From contig OX637337.1 in NCBI GenBank assembly GCA_951799405.1, forward strand, positions 13,328,347 to 13,392,346: a stretch of DNA of 64,000 nucleotides, written 5' to 3'. A program made the position numbers and the translations under genes. The DNA comes from Agapetus fuscipes. Taxonomy: Eukaryota; Arthropoda; Insecta; Trichoptera; Glossosomatidae. Position 1 is the first letter of the stretch, and each line of letters begins with the position of its first letter. The notes beneath the pieces were generated by a model that saw only the letters and a program-made list of their open reading frames with translations, was not told the origin of the DNA and did no database searches. Below are positions 9,105 through 19,609 of this stretch, piece by piece.

Positions 9105-10135
9105 AAATTTTCACTTTGTATGGTGGCTATACTTCTGATTCACTTTTTGGAAAAAAATAATGATGGCAATATATAAGTTATTTTAATTGTTTTACATTAG
9201 TAGTATATTAATTTTTTATTAACCCTCTAACTGCCGAGAATTTTTCAATATTTTTTTCTTTTGTATGGCAACTCCCTAAGTCGAGATTATGATGAAGCAA
9301 TGATTGTAATTGTTAGATAGCAATATTTTATACACGGATTCACAGAAAGTTTAAGAAAAATCGTCAGAGCCGTTTTTGAGAAAATCGCATTTTAAATTTT
9401 CAGCTCTTCGGAAGCCATCTTGAATTTTCAAAAAAGTACAAAATCTTTGATGATGAATTAAAGTGATAAAGTTGTTATTTCTGTCAAATCTAAAACAAAT
9501 TTAAATATCATGCATTTCAATGGGTTTTTGTAATATTTTCGATTTAAAATTTGAGGTCGTGTAAACGGTGCTTTATAATATTTTTTTCAAAAAAATTTTT
9601 TTGAATTTTTTAGAAATTTATGTTTTCTTTAATATTGTAGAACATTATATTTTTGTTAACCCTTTGACTTCCGAGAAAATTACAATCATTTGTTTTTTTC
9701 ATATGGCAACCCATAGACACAGATTAGTAAGAGTGTTGCCATAACTAAATTATGAAGTTAAAAATTAATTAATGACAACTCTGAAAATTTAAGAAAAATT
9801 CTTGGAGCCGTTTTTGACAAAAGTGCAATTTTATGTTTTTTTTTGTATGGCAGCCATCTTGAATTTTCAGTTGGTGTAATGCCGTGTTATTCATACTTAA
9901 TACATGTCCAAAAAAGTTAATGTAGCCAAAATTTGGTATCTCTAGGTCCAATACTTTGGAAAGTGACACACATACACACACACACACACACACATACAGA
10001 CGGACGTTTTTGAAAGATAGTGTTTTTTGGCATGTCCTGCACCAGGACAACTCATTTTCGTGCAAACTTAAAAAAAAAATTCACACCAAATCAAAACTTT
10101 CTTTATAGCCTGCAGCTATAGCAAGGAAGTAAAAA
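9105..10135 (+). repeat. Rep-E copy 1
   Basis: Non-coding repeat with two internal units, each containing a run like CCGTTTTTGAGAAAATCGCA followed by GCCATCTTGAATTTTC. It ends with a short CA microsatellite (9967-9994), GACGGACGTTTTTGAAAGA and GGCATGTCCTGCACCAGGAC. It is closely similar to 32810-33960. No coding capacity was seen; it may be the tail of a large non-LTR or Helitron-type element, unassigned. Confidence 0.75.
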
Positions 10136-10292
10136 AATCATAGCTGATCTCCTGACCATCAATTGTTTGTATGGAAAATTCACTGTAGGCTGCAGATGAG
10201 CTATGTTGTTTGAGAATAACACTGATTGATTTTTCACTTCAACTCAGTTACTGACTCTATATAAATCCCAAATCTGCCCCATTATTGAGTAT

Positions 10293-10539
10293 AACAGTAC
10301 CCTTAGTACGAGTTGCAAAACTTGAGTAAAGTTTACGGAAAGTATTAAAGAGTGATTTTCCCCAAAATCTGCCGTTTTTTGTTTCTTACACTTTATGGTC
10401 TTAGCAAAAGAGTTACAGTGATGAAGAAAATCAAGTTCAAACAAACAAAAACGGCAGATTTTGAGGAAAACCACTCATTAATACTTTCCGTAAACTTTAC
10501 TTTACTCAAGTTTTGCAAGTCGTACTCAGGGTACAGTTA
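10293..10539. repeat. Long foldback (inverted repeat) of about 245 bp
   Basis: An arm at 10293-10382 is matched in inverted orientation by 10447-10539, nearly base for base (both carry TACTTTCCGTAAACTTTAC or its complement), around a spacer of about 65 bp. The spacer sequence also occurs reversed at 37380-37425. This is a MITE-like foldback or the ends of an internally deleted DNA transposon. Confidence 0.8.
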
Positions 10540-10599
10540 TCTCTGGTCAAGTATCCCAAAGCAACTGTGTGATCAACTTGAATCTGTGCAAAGCAGACA

Positions 10600-11640
10600 G
10601 AGCCCTTGGAGTGACTACATCACGAAACAGCGCTATAAATAAATCATCAACTCATCAGCATCATGTAGAATGTTTGTTTTTTGCTGATGATCTCAAAATA
10701 TTCAAAAGAATAGAACATGTAGGTGACTGCTATATACTTCAGAACAATTTAAATGAGCTGGGCAGGTGGTGTCACAGAAATAATTTATTCTAAATGTTGA
10801 AAAATGTCAATGTAAAACTTTTTCTCGAAACAAAAATCCCATGCACTTCAACTACTGTATCAAAAATGACAAACTGGACAGGGTAACGGAAATAAGAGAT
10901 CTTGGGATTATCTTTGATGAGAAATTATCTTTTGTGAGCCATATAACAAAATTGACCGGAAAAGCATTACAAACATTGGGCTTTGTCCTTCGCACTGTTG
11001 GCGATTTCACAAATGTAAACGCAATTGCAATATGTTATAGTTTAAAATTTTTTGAGGAATTCAAAAACACTGTTTATTTTCACATGAATATATTTAAAAA
11101 GATTACAATCTTTAGAGTAAGTTACTAACGTTTTCGACCTAGAAGGTCATCCTTAAGTATTGCAATTGCAATACTTTATAAGTCATAAGTCCGTAGTCAG
11201 CTGGAGTTCAATTCCCAAATATGGTCTCCCAGTTACAATGTCCACATCAACAATATGGAGCGGATCCAACATAAATTTTTAAGGTTCATAAATTACAAAT
11301 TGGGTATACCTCGACATGATTTAGATTACGAAAATTTTAAAATAAGATTACACATTGAATCTCTTGACAGAAGAATTATTGGGGATTTAACTTTTTTGTT
11401 TAAAATTGTAAATAATTGTTTTGACAACCCTGATTTGTTGCAGCTCATAAAATTCCGTATACCTACAAGATGTACTAGAAATCGCGAGTTGTTCTATATA
11501 GACAACCATAATACAAATTATATAAGATCGACAATAATTCCCCGCTTACATCGACTGGGCAATGAATATTTGTCGGATATTGACATATTTAATTTGGATC
11601 TCGCTTCATTTAGGACTTAGTTAAAAAAAATATTTCCTCC
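10600..11640 (+). pseudogene. Jockey-type non-LTR retrotransposon relic
   Basis: Broken frames in order: FFADDLKIF (reverse transcriptase catalytic box, near 10678-10704); a stop and frameshift; a frame from 10841 with RDLGIIFDEKLSF, the conserved block after RT; then after an insertion, QLEFNSQIWSPSYNVHINNM, MERIQHKFLRF and FRIPTRCTRN to 11620. These are landmarks of jockey-superfamily ORF2 C termini. The element is 5'-truncated and carries stops and at least one frameshift, so it is dead. Confidence 0.8.
11021..11177 (+). mobile_element. Small insertion within the jockey relic, with target duplication
   Basis: A near-repeat beginning GCAATTGCAATA occurs at 11021-11037 and again at 11161-11177. 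The roughly 120 bp between them interrupts the ORF2 homology, so this looks like an insertion with a target-site duplication of about 17 bp. The insert contains ACGTTTTCGACCTAGAAGGTC. Its family is not recognised; the duplication length fits a retroposon. Confidence 0.55.
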
Positions 11641-11940
11641 AGCTGCTAGGTCTTAGTTTGTTGTACTTGTTGATTAAATTACTGTTCTCTTGCTTGTAAA
11701 AGATATTTTATTTTGTTTATGTTATGTTATAGTTTTTTATTTTATGTCTATGTTTAATATGTTTTTATTTTTATTTTATTTTATATGCAAGGATTTCATT
11801 TTAGCTTTTTTATGGTTTTTTAGTAGTTTTTATAGTTTCCTCTAATTTAAGAGTTTTTACTTTTATTTTAAGTTTTTGTTCTATCTTTATATAGAGAGAG
11901 AGATCTACCTACCGCCGCTGACAAGCAGGCGGTAGAATCT
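11641..11940 (+). other. 3' UTR of the jockey-type relic with stem-loop
   Basis: T-rich tail following the broken ORF2. At 11909-11935 an 8-bp perfect stem (CTACCGCC / GGCGGTAG) encloses an 11-nt loop, preceded by GAGAGAGAGA. A terminal hairpin may be the recognition element of the reverse transcriptase; that is inference. Confidence 0.45.
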
Positions 11941-12158
11941 CTGAAATATTTTTGTTTTATTGTGTCAAATAATTGGTGCTTCAGTACAAAAAGTAGTTAA
12001 AAGTTACCGGCAGTTGTTATTTGTGGGACTGTGATAGATTATGTGCATACGTGTGATTGTAAATTTATCAAAATCATCGAAATTCAAAACTTTTGACAGC
12101 TGCAGACATCGCAATGTGTACCTACTTGCAGTGTGTAGTGTAGGTACGTGACAAGTAC

Positions 12159-14101
12159 ATGACGCAGACGAATGCGCGTCCAGTGCTAAGGTACCCGCTG
12201 CAAGTACTTCATCATATAATAAATACATTGCCGCTGCAGCGAATTTCAAATCAAAGTTTTAAATCATGGCCCAACATCATGCTGAGGAGGCGCGTGAGGC
12301 GCAGGAAGCGAGGAGGGCGGCGGCTGAGTTACTCAGCTACGTCGGTGACAACTCCTGTTTCTCCAGCATGGTGTGAGGATCCCGCTTCCACATCCAGACC
12401 TTCAGTGGCACCTCCATCGTCGCGCTCCCTGCTGACCAGCGGGAGGCATCAACAAAACGTGGAGAAGAAGATGAATCTTGGATGCTGGAATGCGAGATCT
12501 ATTGCTAATAAGGTAGATGATATTGACGAATTTTGTAAAAGCCATGACCTTGGCATCCTTGCGCTGACGGAGACGTGGCATGAGAGCTACCACTCAATTG
12601 CCATGAAGAGACTGCGGTTCTGCAGTGAAGAGCTCTGGGGTTCGCGACACTTGAGGAAGCACGGGCAAGGCCGCGTCATGGAAAAGGGACAGATAATATT
12701 TCCTGGACCAACCATGGCGGAGTTGCGTTGCTAGTGCGCCCGGGATGTCGTGTGGAGAGGACTAATATGTCCTCTTTCACGACATTTGAGTGCCTTGTGT
12801 GTCGGGTATCTTCCAGTGCAGCGCTCACTATAGCTATAGTATATCAGCCCGGGTCTAAGCCTGTAACTGCGGAGTTTTTTCGCAAATTTCGGGAGCTGTT
12901 TGAATTTTTGGTAACTCGTAATGAGATGTTTCTGTTGGTGGGGGATGTCAACGTCAGGCTTGAGCGCAGAGATGACACTAATTGTGTTACTCTCACAGCC
13001 TTGCTTGCGGACTATGGCTGCAGACAGTGGGTAGATGCTCCCACTCATGATGCGGGTGGCCTACTGGATGTAGTCATCACCAGAGAGGAGGATGCTCCTT
13101 CAAAAACAGAGGTGAGAGATGTGGGTTTATCGGACCACAGGTTGGTGATAGCTCAATTAAATCTTGGACGACCGGTTCCAGTGTACAGGAAGATTATCTC
13201 CAGGTGCTGGAACGGACTTAATATGGACTCCTTTAAAAATGACCTATTACTTTCGCCCATCTGTTGTCCGGAAACCTACATCTCAATGCACCCAGACAGG
13301 TTAGTTGAGCTGTGCAATGTCACCCTGAAAAATCTAATAAATTTTCATGCTCCCATTACAACTAAATGTGTTAGGGAGCGGAATAGTGCTATCTGGTTTG
13401 ATAATGAATGTAGTCCTCTCAAACGAAAAATGCGGCAAGCGGAGCGTAATTTCAGGAGCGGTAAACCAGGTAGCACTAGAGAAATGTGGATGGGTGCACA
13501 GGGTCTGTACAGGTCAACTATTCTCCAGAAAAAGTCTCAATATTTTTGTACAATGATAGCTAGGGAAAAATGTCCACAGCGTTTATGGAGACTTCTGGAG
13601 AATGTGTCTGGTAGTGCTCAGGCTGGTACGGGTTCGATGTCGACTGCTGATGAGTTCGCTGAATACTTTCAGGATAAAATACCACGTAGGGACTCTCCTC
13701 TGGAGATTGGTCCGGGTTCTCCTGAATCTATGTGCAACTCGCAACTTGGAATACTTGAGCTGACCTCTATTGAGGAAGTAACACGAGTCGTAACGGGATC
13801 ACCAAATAAGCAGTGTGATCTTGATCCTGTGCCAGCGTGGGTACTAAAAGAGTGCATCTTGCAAGTGGCTCCATTTATTGTAAGGCTTATTAATGGATGC
13901 CTTATGGAATCCACTGTTCCCTCTTTTTTGAAGGAAGCGCAGATAACGCCGATATTAAAAAAAACAAATCTCGATCCTAATGATCCCTCCAATTTCAGGT
14001 CGGTGTCGAATTTGCCGTTTTTGTCCAAGGTGCTGGAGCGTATTGTCTCTAACCGGCTGGTATCTTATCTGAGTGATAACCACCTGATGCCGAGAAGGTA
14101 A
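12159..14101 (+). pseudogene. CR1/L2-like ORF2, endonuclease and RT start (frameshifted, one stop)
   Basis: The first frame (12159-12734) has an Arg/Ser/Pro-rich leader and then LGCWNARSIANKVDDIDEF and LTETWH, the N terminus of an APE endonuclease. A frameshift between about 12620 and 12675 moves the reading into the frame from 12728, visible from HGKGTDNISWTNHGG onward. That frame shows VGDVNVRL and LSDHRLV (endonuclease catalytic motifs), then RT with FRSVSNLPFLSKVLERIV. It ends in TAA at 14099-14101, where the family has a residue just before SAYRK; a single base change explains the stop. Confidence 0.85.
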
Positions 14102-15343
14102 TCAGCCTATAGGAAATATCATTCAACTGAAACAGGTTTGTTGACCGTGGTCTCAGATCTGATATCGGCAGTGGATTGCGGGAATCTTGCGCTCCTAGCT
14201 CTTTTGGACATGAGCGCGGCCTTTGACACCGTATGTCATGATATCTTGATAAAGAGGTTGGAGGATACGTACGGCTTGAGAGATAAGGCTCTGGCGTGGT
14301 TCACCTCCTCTTTGGCGGATCGCAAGCAGGTTGTGCGTAATTGTGACTGTGTCTCACCTTCCTATTCGCTGATCTCCGGGGTGCCGCAGGGGTCTGTGCT
14401 GGGACCGATCCTGTTTATTTTATACACGGCCGACATTGAGAGCATAGTCGAGAAATGGAGCCTAACTACACATGCATATGCAGATGACTGGCAGATTTAC
14501 TCTCAGTGTCGACCACATATGGCAGGAGCTCTCAGTAACAGGGTGGCAGCTTGCATTGCGGAGATCGGTGAATGGATGACAAACAATGGCCTAATCCTTA
14601 ACATGGGTAAGACGGAAATTATGTGGGCGGCTACGTCCAGGCGTGATCGTCTCCTGAAAACACGCACACCACTCTCCATTGAGGGACAGCTGATTCAGCC
14701 GTCGGATTCAGTGAGACTTCTAGGAGTCACACTGGATCGGAACCTCACAATGGGAGAGCAGTTGAATAACACGGTATCCTCCGCGTTTTTTGAACTTCGC
14801 CAGATAAAGGCAATCAGGAGATGTTTACCATCAGGGGCGGTCAGAACTCTGGTTAACGCTTTTGTGATGTCTCGGGTTGACTATTGCTCAACGCTGTATA
14901 TAGGTCAGCCGAAAAAACAGTTCAGCCGGCTTCAATCTGTGCTGAACTCTGCAGCAAGACTCATATTCGGGATGTCTAAATTTAACCATATTACTCCATT
15001 GTTGAAAAAACTGCATTGGCTTCGTTTTCCGGAGAGGGTGGTCTACCGTGTTTGTCTGATGGTTTACAAAGCTGTCAATGGTATGGCTCCTTCATACTTG
15101 TCTGACATGTTCTCACGTGTTGAGATAGATTTGAGACGCCAAACTCTCAGATCTGCGGAGTGTGGGGTGGTTGACTTAGTCCAGCCATCACGTCAGACAC
15201 GCACTAATTTTGGGGACGGTGCTTTCCGGTTTGCGGGCCCAATGGAGTGGAACAGACTACCACCTAATGTGAGGAAGGCAGAAACTGTTGGTGTCTTTAA
15301 AGGAGCACTAAAGACGCATCTTTACAAAGAATCTTATCCGTGA
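14102..15343 (+). pseudogene. CR1/L2-like ORF2, RT core to C terminus
   Basis: Same frame as the preceding segment, continuing through SAYRKYHSTET. Visible motifs: LLDMSAAFDTV; SGVPQGSVLGPILF (RT block); AYADDWQIY with YADD at 14477-14488; VRLLGVTLD; and a C-terminal part with LHWLRFPERVVYRVCLMVYK and FRFAGPMEWNRLP. These match CR1/L2/Rex1-type elements. All catalytic residues of the RT are present. The frame closes normally at 15343, so the element is inactivated only by the upstream stop and frameshift. Confidence 0.88.
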
Positions 15344-15515
15344 TTTGAGAGGGCCCTTGAGGTGTGACACACACAAAAACGGCGCTCTTTTATTATGTGT
15401 ACCTTATAAATAAATTATCCTTGTATTTATATATATATATGCAATGATTTTTTAAATGTATTTTTTTTTTGTTATTGTAAAAGGCGAAAGCCGTTAATTG
15501 ATTTAAATAAATAAA

Positions 15516-15976
15516 TCATCAGAGAAGCTCATTGATGAACCTAGTCTCACAGCCAACCTACATTCCCTAAAGCATAAAAGGAACGTTAGAAAGCTCAGTC
15601 CCTTCTATCAGTACTTTATCGGCATCTGTTCTAATGAAATATTCTCTCTTATACCACCATCTGTCACAATATAAAATAGAAAAAAACTTAAGACAAACCG
15701 GGCAGAATGCGTCTAGCGTGTAATGACCATAAGTGCAGCTGTCGTAAATGGGAAAACTCCAGAGAAAAACAAATGTGAGCTTGGCTCACAACACAAATGG
15801 TCTACTTTCAAAGACATGGCTAAGGACGGCATAAACCATGTGTAATGCCTGGCATAGTATTCCTGAATATTATGATCAACTGGAAAACCTTCGCTTGCTG
15901 TTCTTCCCTTGTACATACTCATGCTGACAAACTTTTAAACAGTGAATTTCATCAAGAGAAAAGTGAGAAGTCTTAT
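15516..15976. other. SMG5 intron 2, proximal part
   Basis: Mixed-composition sequence between the CR1/L2-like tail and SMG5 exon 2. No frame with homology and no repeat of the other families was seen. Confidence 0.4.
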
Positions 15977-16024
15977 TCATAAGAAGCTGAAATAAAGATG
16001 ACCAAGCGTGAATGCTTTGCTAAC

Positions 16025-18341
16025 CTGGTGATGTTTGATGTTTGAGGGCTTCCTAAGCTTGGTGTGATGCGTCGGGAACTTCTTATTGTAGCTCCTAAAT
16101 AAGTACAACTTCAGATGTTTGTTGTACGTGATGCCAACATTTAGTTTAGTGATGTAGAACCCAAAATCTAGAAACTTCATTAGACGGACAGTGTTAGCTT
16201 CAAATCCCAGTATCTGACAACCTCGCAGATATTCCCAGTCCACACTCTTCAATCCTTTATCCATGATTGCAATCCCTCGGCATTCATAATCCTCAGGAAG
16301 CGGCACAGACCTGTACTGGTATTTATACTTGAAATAAATCTGCTGGAACTTGTTGAACTCCTTCTCATTGCTTTTTAAGAGCTTGGTGAATATTTGGCGG
16401 TGAATCACATTGAGGATGTCTATCAGGGTTTCAAACATTGCTTTCCCGTTTGCGCCACAAGATATTATTAATTCAGACTCTTCATACAACCAAATGATCA
16501 GCAAACGCAAGGCCATCAAAATGCTGTCGCTTTCAATGAAATTTTTAAATAAACCCTCATTAAACTCTTTAACTATTATTGGTTCTTCTTTAATTTCCGG
16601 TTTAACATTGGCTTTATCTTTTACATCATCAGCAACACACTCTTTGGCTTCCTTTTCTTCATCAGTTATCAATTTTGCAACACCATTTTGGCCAGGTTCT
16701 TTTACTTCTTTATTTGGTTCATTTTCCTCTTCTTCGGATGATGTACAAGATGAATATGATTCATCACTCTCCTCTCCTTCTCCTTCGCTTTCTGTTTCAT
16801 CGTCGCTATCATTCTTATGAATTTCACAATCACTCTCATCCGTAGATTGATCTGTTTCACTTCTATCAGAATCGCTGCCAGAATCCAACCTGCGACGCCG
16901 CCTACGAATTTTTTGAAGAATCAACGACTTCTTGGGTTTAATTTTACTTGATTTCTCTTCACCATTCATTTCATTTCTATCAACTTCTTTTGAATCTTCT
17001 GTATTTTCAATTGTGTTTATATTATTTGGTTCTTTTTCAGCTCCTACATTTTCTGTTTTATTTTCTTCTTTTATTTCCAAAGCATCTACTTTATCACTCA
17101 GTTCTATCACAGCATCTTTTATTACTGTTTCTTCCTTAGTATGGAATCCATTTTTCATCTGATGTTTGGCTTGACGCTTGTCTCTCAACTTTTGTTTATA
17201 GCTTTCAATGATGTCATTGGGTTTCTGTATTTGGAATCCCATATCTTTGAATTCAGAGAGTAAACGTTGAAACAATTGTGACAATGCTCCCAGAGTGAAA
17301 GCTTTCAGTGGCAACAAATGATCTGAGTTATTCTTTTGTAAGTTATTCATGCATAATATAATTATGATCACCACTTTATAGATCAACTTGGGGCTCAGAT
17401 ACTCAGGACTAATTTCATTGTTTGTTAGATACTTCACGTATTCTTCGTGGCAAGATTTCATATCTGGTAGGCTGAGGGGACGGAACTCTAAGCATTCTTT
17501 GAATTCGTACAACGCACTTGTGCACATTTCATTGAAATTAGAAAAGTCCTTTTGGTAAAACCAATTATCAGCCAGAGAGATGAACTTGCAAATAAAGTTC
17601 TTTACTGATTCCTGTTGGTCAATGATGTCTGGATCTCTGGGCATTAGAGTCTCTAAGTATTTAGCATTTTTGTCCAGAATTCTCATAAGATTTCCATCTG
17701 CGCCTTCAAATGAGTTAGTGCAGCTCAAGCACAAGATGTAATACCGGACAGAATCAAGTTGGTAGTTCTTTCCTGTATACAAAGTCCCTAATTGGTTATA
17801 CGGCATGCCAACCCAAGGGTTAACAGCTGCAGCTTGCAAGTAATATCGAGCAGCCATAGACGGATCCCAAACATCTTCAAAATCAGTTTTATATCTCGCC
17901 AGATCTCCGAGATACACCAAACATGTTTGTATACAAGATTTCGCCCATACTTTCAACTCTGCGTCAGTTTCATCTGGTTTGACGTCCAGAATTGGGAAAT
18001 CTATGATGTTTTTCATCTCAATGTTGAAATCCATCTGTAGTTTTAATATTAAACGATGATAATGGCCGATCCCAGCTTCAATGTGTGCCAGGAGCAAGTT
18101 GTCGTAGTTGTTATTGATGGCACTGAGTTTCTTGGCAGTCCTAACGGCCTCGTAGTACCCCTTCCTCCAGAGAAGTTCTTGGGCTTTTCTGCCGTAAAGT
18201 AGAGGGTCGGCGAATGTCAGTTTCTCGCAGTTGTCACGGAGTTTCTGTCGTGAGATGGAGAGCGCTGGGGAAAACAGGTCGGCGCTCGTTTTGGAGCGTG
18301 CCGTCCCCTCGTCAACCTTGCGAGACGCCTCGGTGATATAT
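16025..18341 (-). CDS. SMG5: SMG5 exon 2: 14-3-3-like/TPR region and acidic linker
   Basis: Acceptor TTACAG (just right of 18341) and donor GTTAGC (below 16025); 2317 nt, i.e. one base plus 772 codons, giving residues 25-797. Early residues include YGRKAQELLWRKGYYEAVR and HIEAGIGHYHRL, then CLVYLGDLARYK and GMPYNQLGTL. These are the hallmark blocks of the EST1/SMG5-7 14-3-3-like and helical-repeat fold that binds phosphorylated UPF1. Residues about 505-570 are a low-complexity Arg-then-Asp/Glu/Ser stretch (five Arg, then an acidic run). After that comes a second helical part (LRGCQILGFEANTVRLMKFL). Function: decay-complex recruitment in nonsense-mediated mRNA decay. The order of blocks fits SMG5 rather than SMG6 or SMG7. 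Confidence 0.93.
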
Positions 18342-18490
18342 CTGTAATGAGGTGATGAAAAATATACAAAAATATTTAACTATCCATAGTAGAATATGTG
18401 TGAAGAAAGTAAGAATAGTAAAGAATAAAATAAGAAAGATGTCAATCTTCTTATGTCTCAATCCTAAGGTTGGCTTGCAGCAATGTTCAT

Positions 18491-18692
18491 CAATCTTTTT
18501 CGCCATTCCTCCCTATCTATGTATGGCAATCTTTTTCGCCATTCCCCCCTATCCATGGCAATCTTTTTCGCCATTCCTTCCTATCCATGGCAATCTTTTT
18601 CGCCATTCCTCCCTATCCATGGCAATCTTTTTCGCCATTCCTCCCTATCCATGGCAATCTTTTTTGCCATTCCTCCCTATCTATGGCATTTT
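18491..18692 (+). repeat. 32-bp minisatellite in SMG5 intron 1, about six to seven units
   Basis: Units start at 18491, 18527, 18559, 18591, 18623, 18655 and a partial one near 18687. Spacing is 32 bp apart from one 36-bp unit carrying an extra GTAT. The unit begins CAATCTTTTTCGCCATTCCT and ends CTATCCATGG. On the minus (SMG5) strand each unit carries GGCGAAAAAGATTG, so the array contributes purine-rich intronic RNA starting about 150 nt before the exon 2 acceptor. Confidence 0.9.
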
Positions 18693-19011
18693 TTTTAGTT
18701 CTTCGTAGAAGGAACAGCACATATCAAAGAAGTCAATATGAGATTGAAAATTTGCTAATAAAATAATTGACTAAACATCAGAGAGAGAGAGCAAGTCTGC
18801 TCATGGCATAAATATAAGCATGTCATTTGTACTGAAACGGTTATGAAATGAGCATATTTTTTATTAAAAATATATCACAACTTCATTAATTAAAAACCAG
18901 GTAGTAGTCTAGTGTACAACCATTGACCCTTCTTGATTCTGCATAAAATTTAAAAAAACATTTAGTCATTCATATTATCAAATACACTGGAAAGAAATCG
19001 CAAAAAACTAA

Positions 19012-19180
19012 TGAAGTCCGCACATGAATTGACGATGAGAAAATTGTGACATCACATGGCCAAGTTGCTAGGGAAAAGGAAAACAAATAGTTTGTCATTG
19101 GTGCTATGGACCGTAGTCCCATACAAGTGTGACGTTTGCCCACCTAGAAAAAGTTCTAAATTCAAATTTGTGCTTTTGGT
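19012..19180 (+). repeat. Rep-D element
   Basis: Starts TGAAGTCCGCACATGAATTG, then TTGCTAGGGAAAAGG, GTCCCATACAAGTGTGACGT and AAAGTTCTAAATTCAAA. Same order as the complete copy at 62021-62179, but the right TIR is not recognisable. Confidence 0.75.
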
Positions 19181-19506
19181 TGAGCTTATAAATCCAAAAA
19201 ATTACACCTGGCAAGCGTGAAGTTTAAAGAAGAATATGGAAGAGTCCATTATCAAGTAGGTACAAGATAAATTCAACCATGATAAAAGAAAAAACCTAAC
19301 CTAAAATTTTTAGCAAAAAATATTGTTACAAATAACAACGAAGTTTTAAAAATGTAAAATATATATTGAAATGATTTTTGAATTACAATTCGTTCGTCCA
19401 GCAAAAAAAAAATGCGTTGTCCAGGTCAGGGTCAAGAGTTCGTACTACGCACAATAAAACCACATTTTTCGACGCAGAATTCGGAAGACTGGTTTGTCAT
19501 ATTTAC

Positions 19507-19580
19507 CGGTAAAGTCTTCTGGTGAGGACATGGCGGTCCTCGGCTTCCTCTTGCTTCGATTGCACGGCGGAGGGCTTCAT
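19507..19580 (-). CDS. SMG5: SMG5 exon 1 (start codon)
   Basis: The ATG is at 19580-19578; 24 codons plus two bases, ending before a GTAAAT donor. The peptide MKPSAVQSKQEEAEDRHVLT is followed by RRLYR, the last Arg being completed by the first base of exon 2. SMG5 proteins have a short variable N terminus followed by K/R-R-L-Y-R at exactly this point (human: HTKRLYRAV). An in-frame TGA lies four codons before the ATG, so this is the only start in frame. With the three exons, 882 residues of SMG5 are in the window. Confidence 0.88.
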
Positions 19581-19609
19581 TATTTCAAGTCATTTCTCCT
19601 AAAATGCAT
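19580..19609 (-). promoter_or_regulatory. Upstream ORF abutting the SMG5 start
   Basis: ATG at 19609-19607 opens nine codons and stops at a TAA (19582-19580) whose last base is the first base of the SMG5 ATG (a TAATG overlap). A second minimal uORF, ATG ACT TGA, lies inside the same stretch. Further upstream ATGs follow within 100 bp. Whether they are transcribed depends on the unmapped start site. Confidence 0.5.

Larger units (their letters stand above)
12150..15515 (+). mobile_element. Nearly complete CR1/L2-like non-LTR retrotransposon
   Basis: Contains an APE-type endonuclease, reverse transcriptase and the C-terminal region, and a 3' UTR with the AGGGCCCTTGAGGTGTGA block, ending in a short (AAATAAAT)-like tail near 15510. 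The 5' edge is uncertain, with possible 5' UTR back to about 12000. It lies on the strand opposite to SMG5 in intron 2. Fragments of its 3' UTR occur reversed at 8365, 31275 and 59440. Confidence 0.8.
7121..16024 (-). other. SMG5 intron 2, 8.9 kb, loaded with transposons
   Basis: Donor GTTAGC (minus strand, 16024 downwards) and acceptor CAG (7121-7123). The intron holds a pogo-like element, two Rep-A copies, a Rep-E copy, a long foldback, a jockey-type relic and a CR1/L2-like element. A further small exon inside cannot be excluded, but none is needed because the phases on both sides agree. Confidence 0.75.
18342..19506 (-). other. SMG5 intron 1
   Basis: Donor GTAAAT (19501-19506) and acceptor CAG (18342-18344). 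Contains a 32-bp tandem array next to the acceptor side (18491-18690) and a Rep-D element (19012-19180). Confidence 0.8.

Noticed and set aside
16410..17162. Plus-strand Ser/Leu/Phe-rich frames
   Set aside because: They are antisense shadows of the acidic and Lys/Glu-rich coding sequence of SMG5 exon 2.
18352..18708. Plus-strand frames with repeated FFAIPPYPWQS-like peptides
   Set aside because: They are frames through the 32-bp minisatellite, antisense to SMG5 intron 1.
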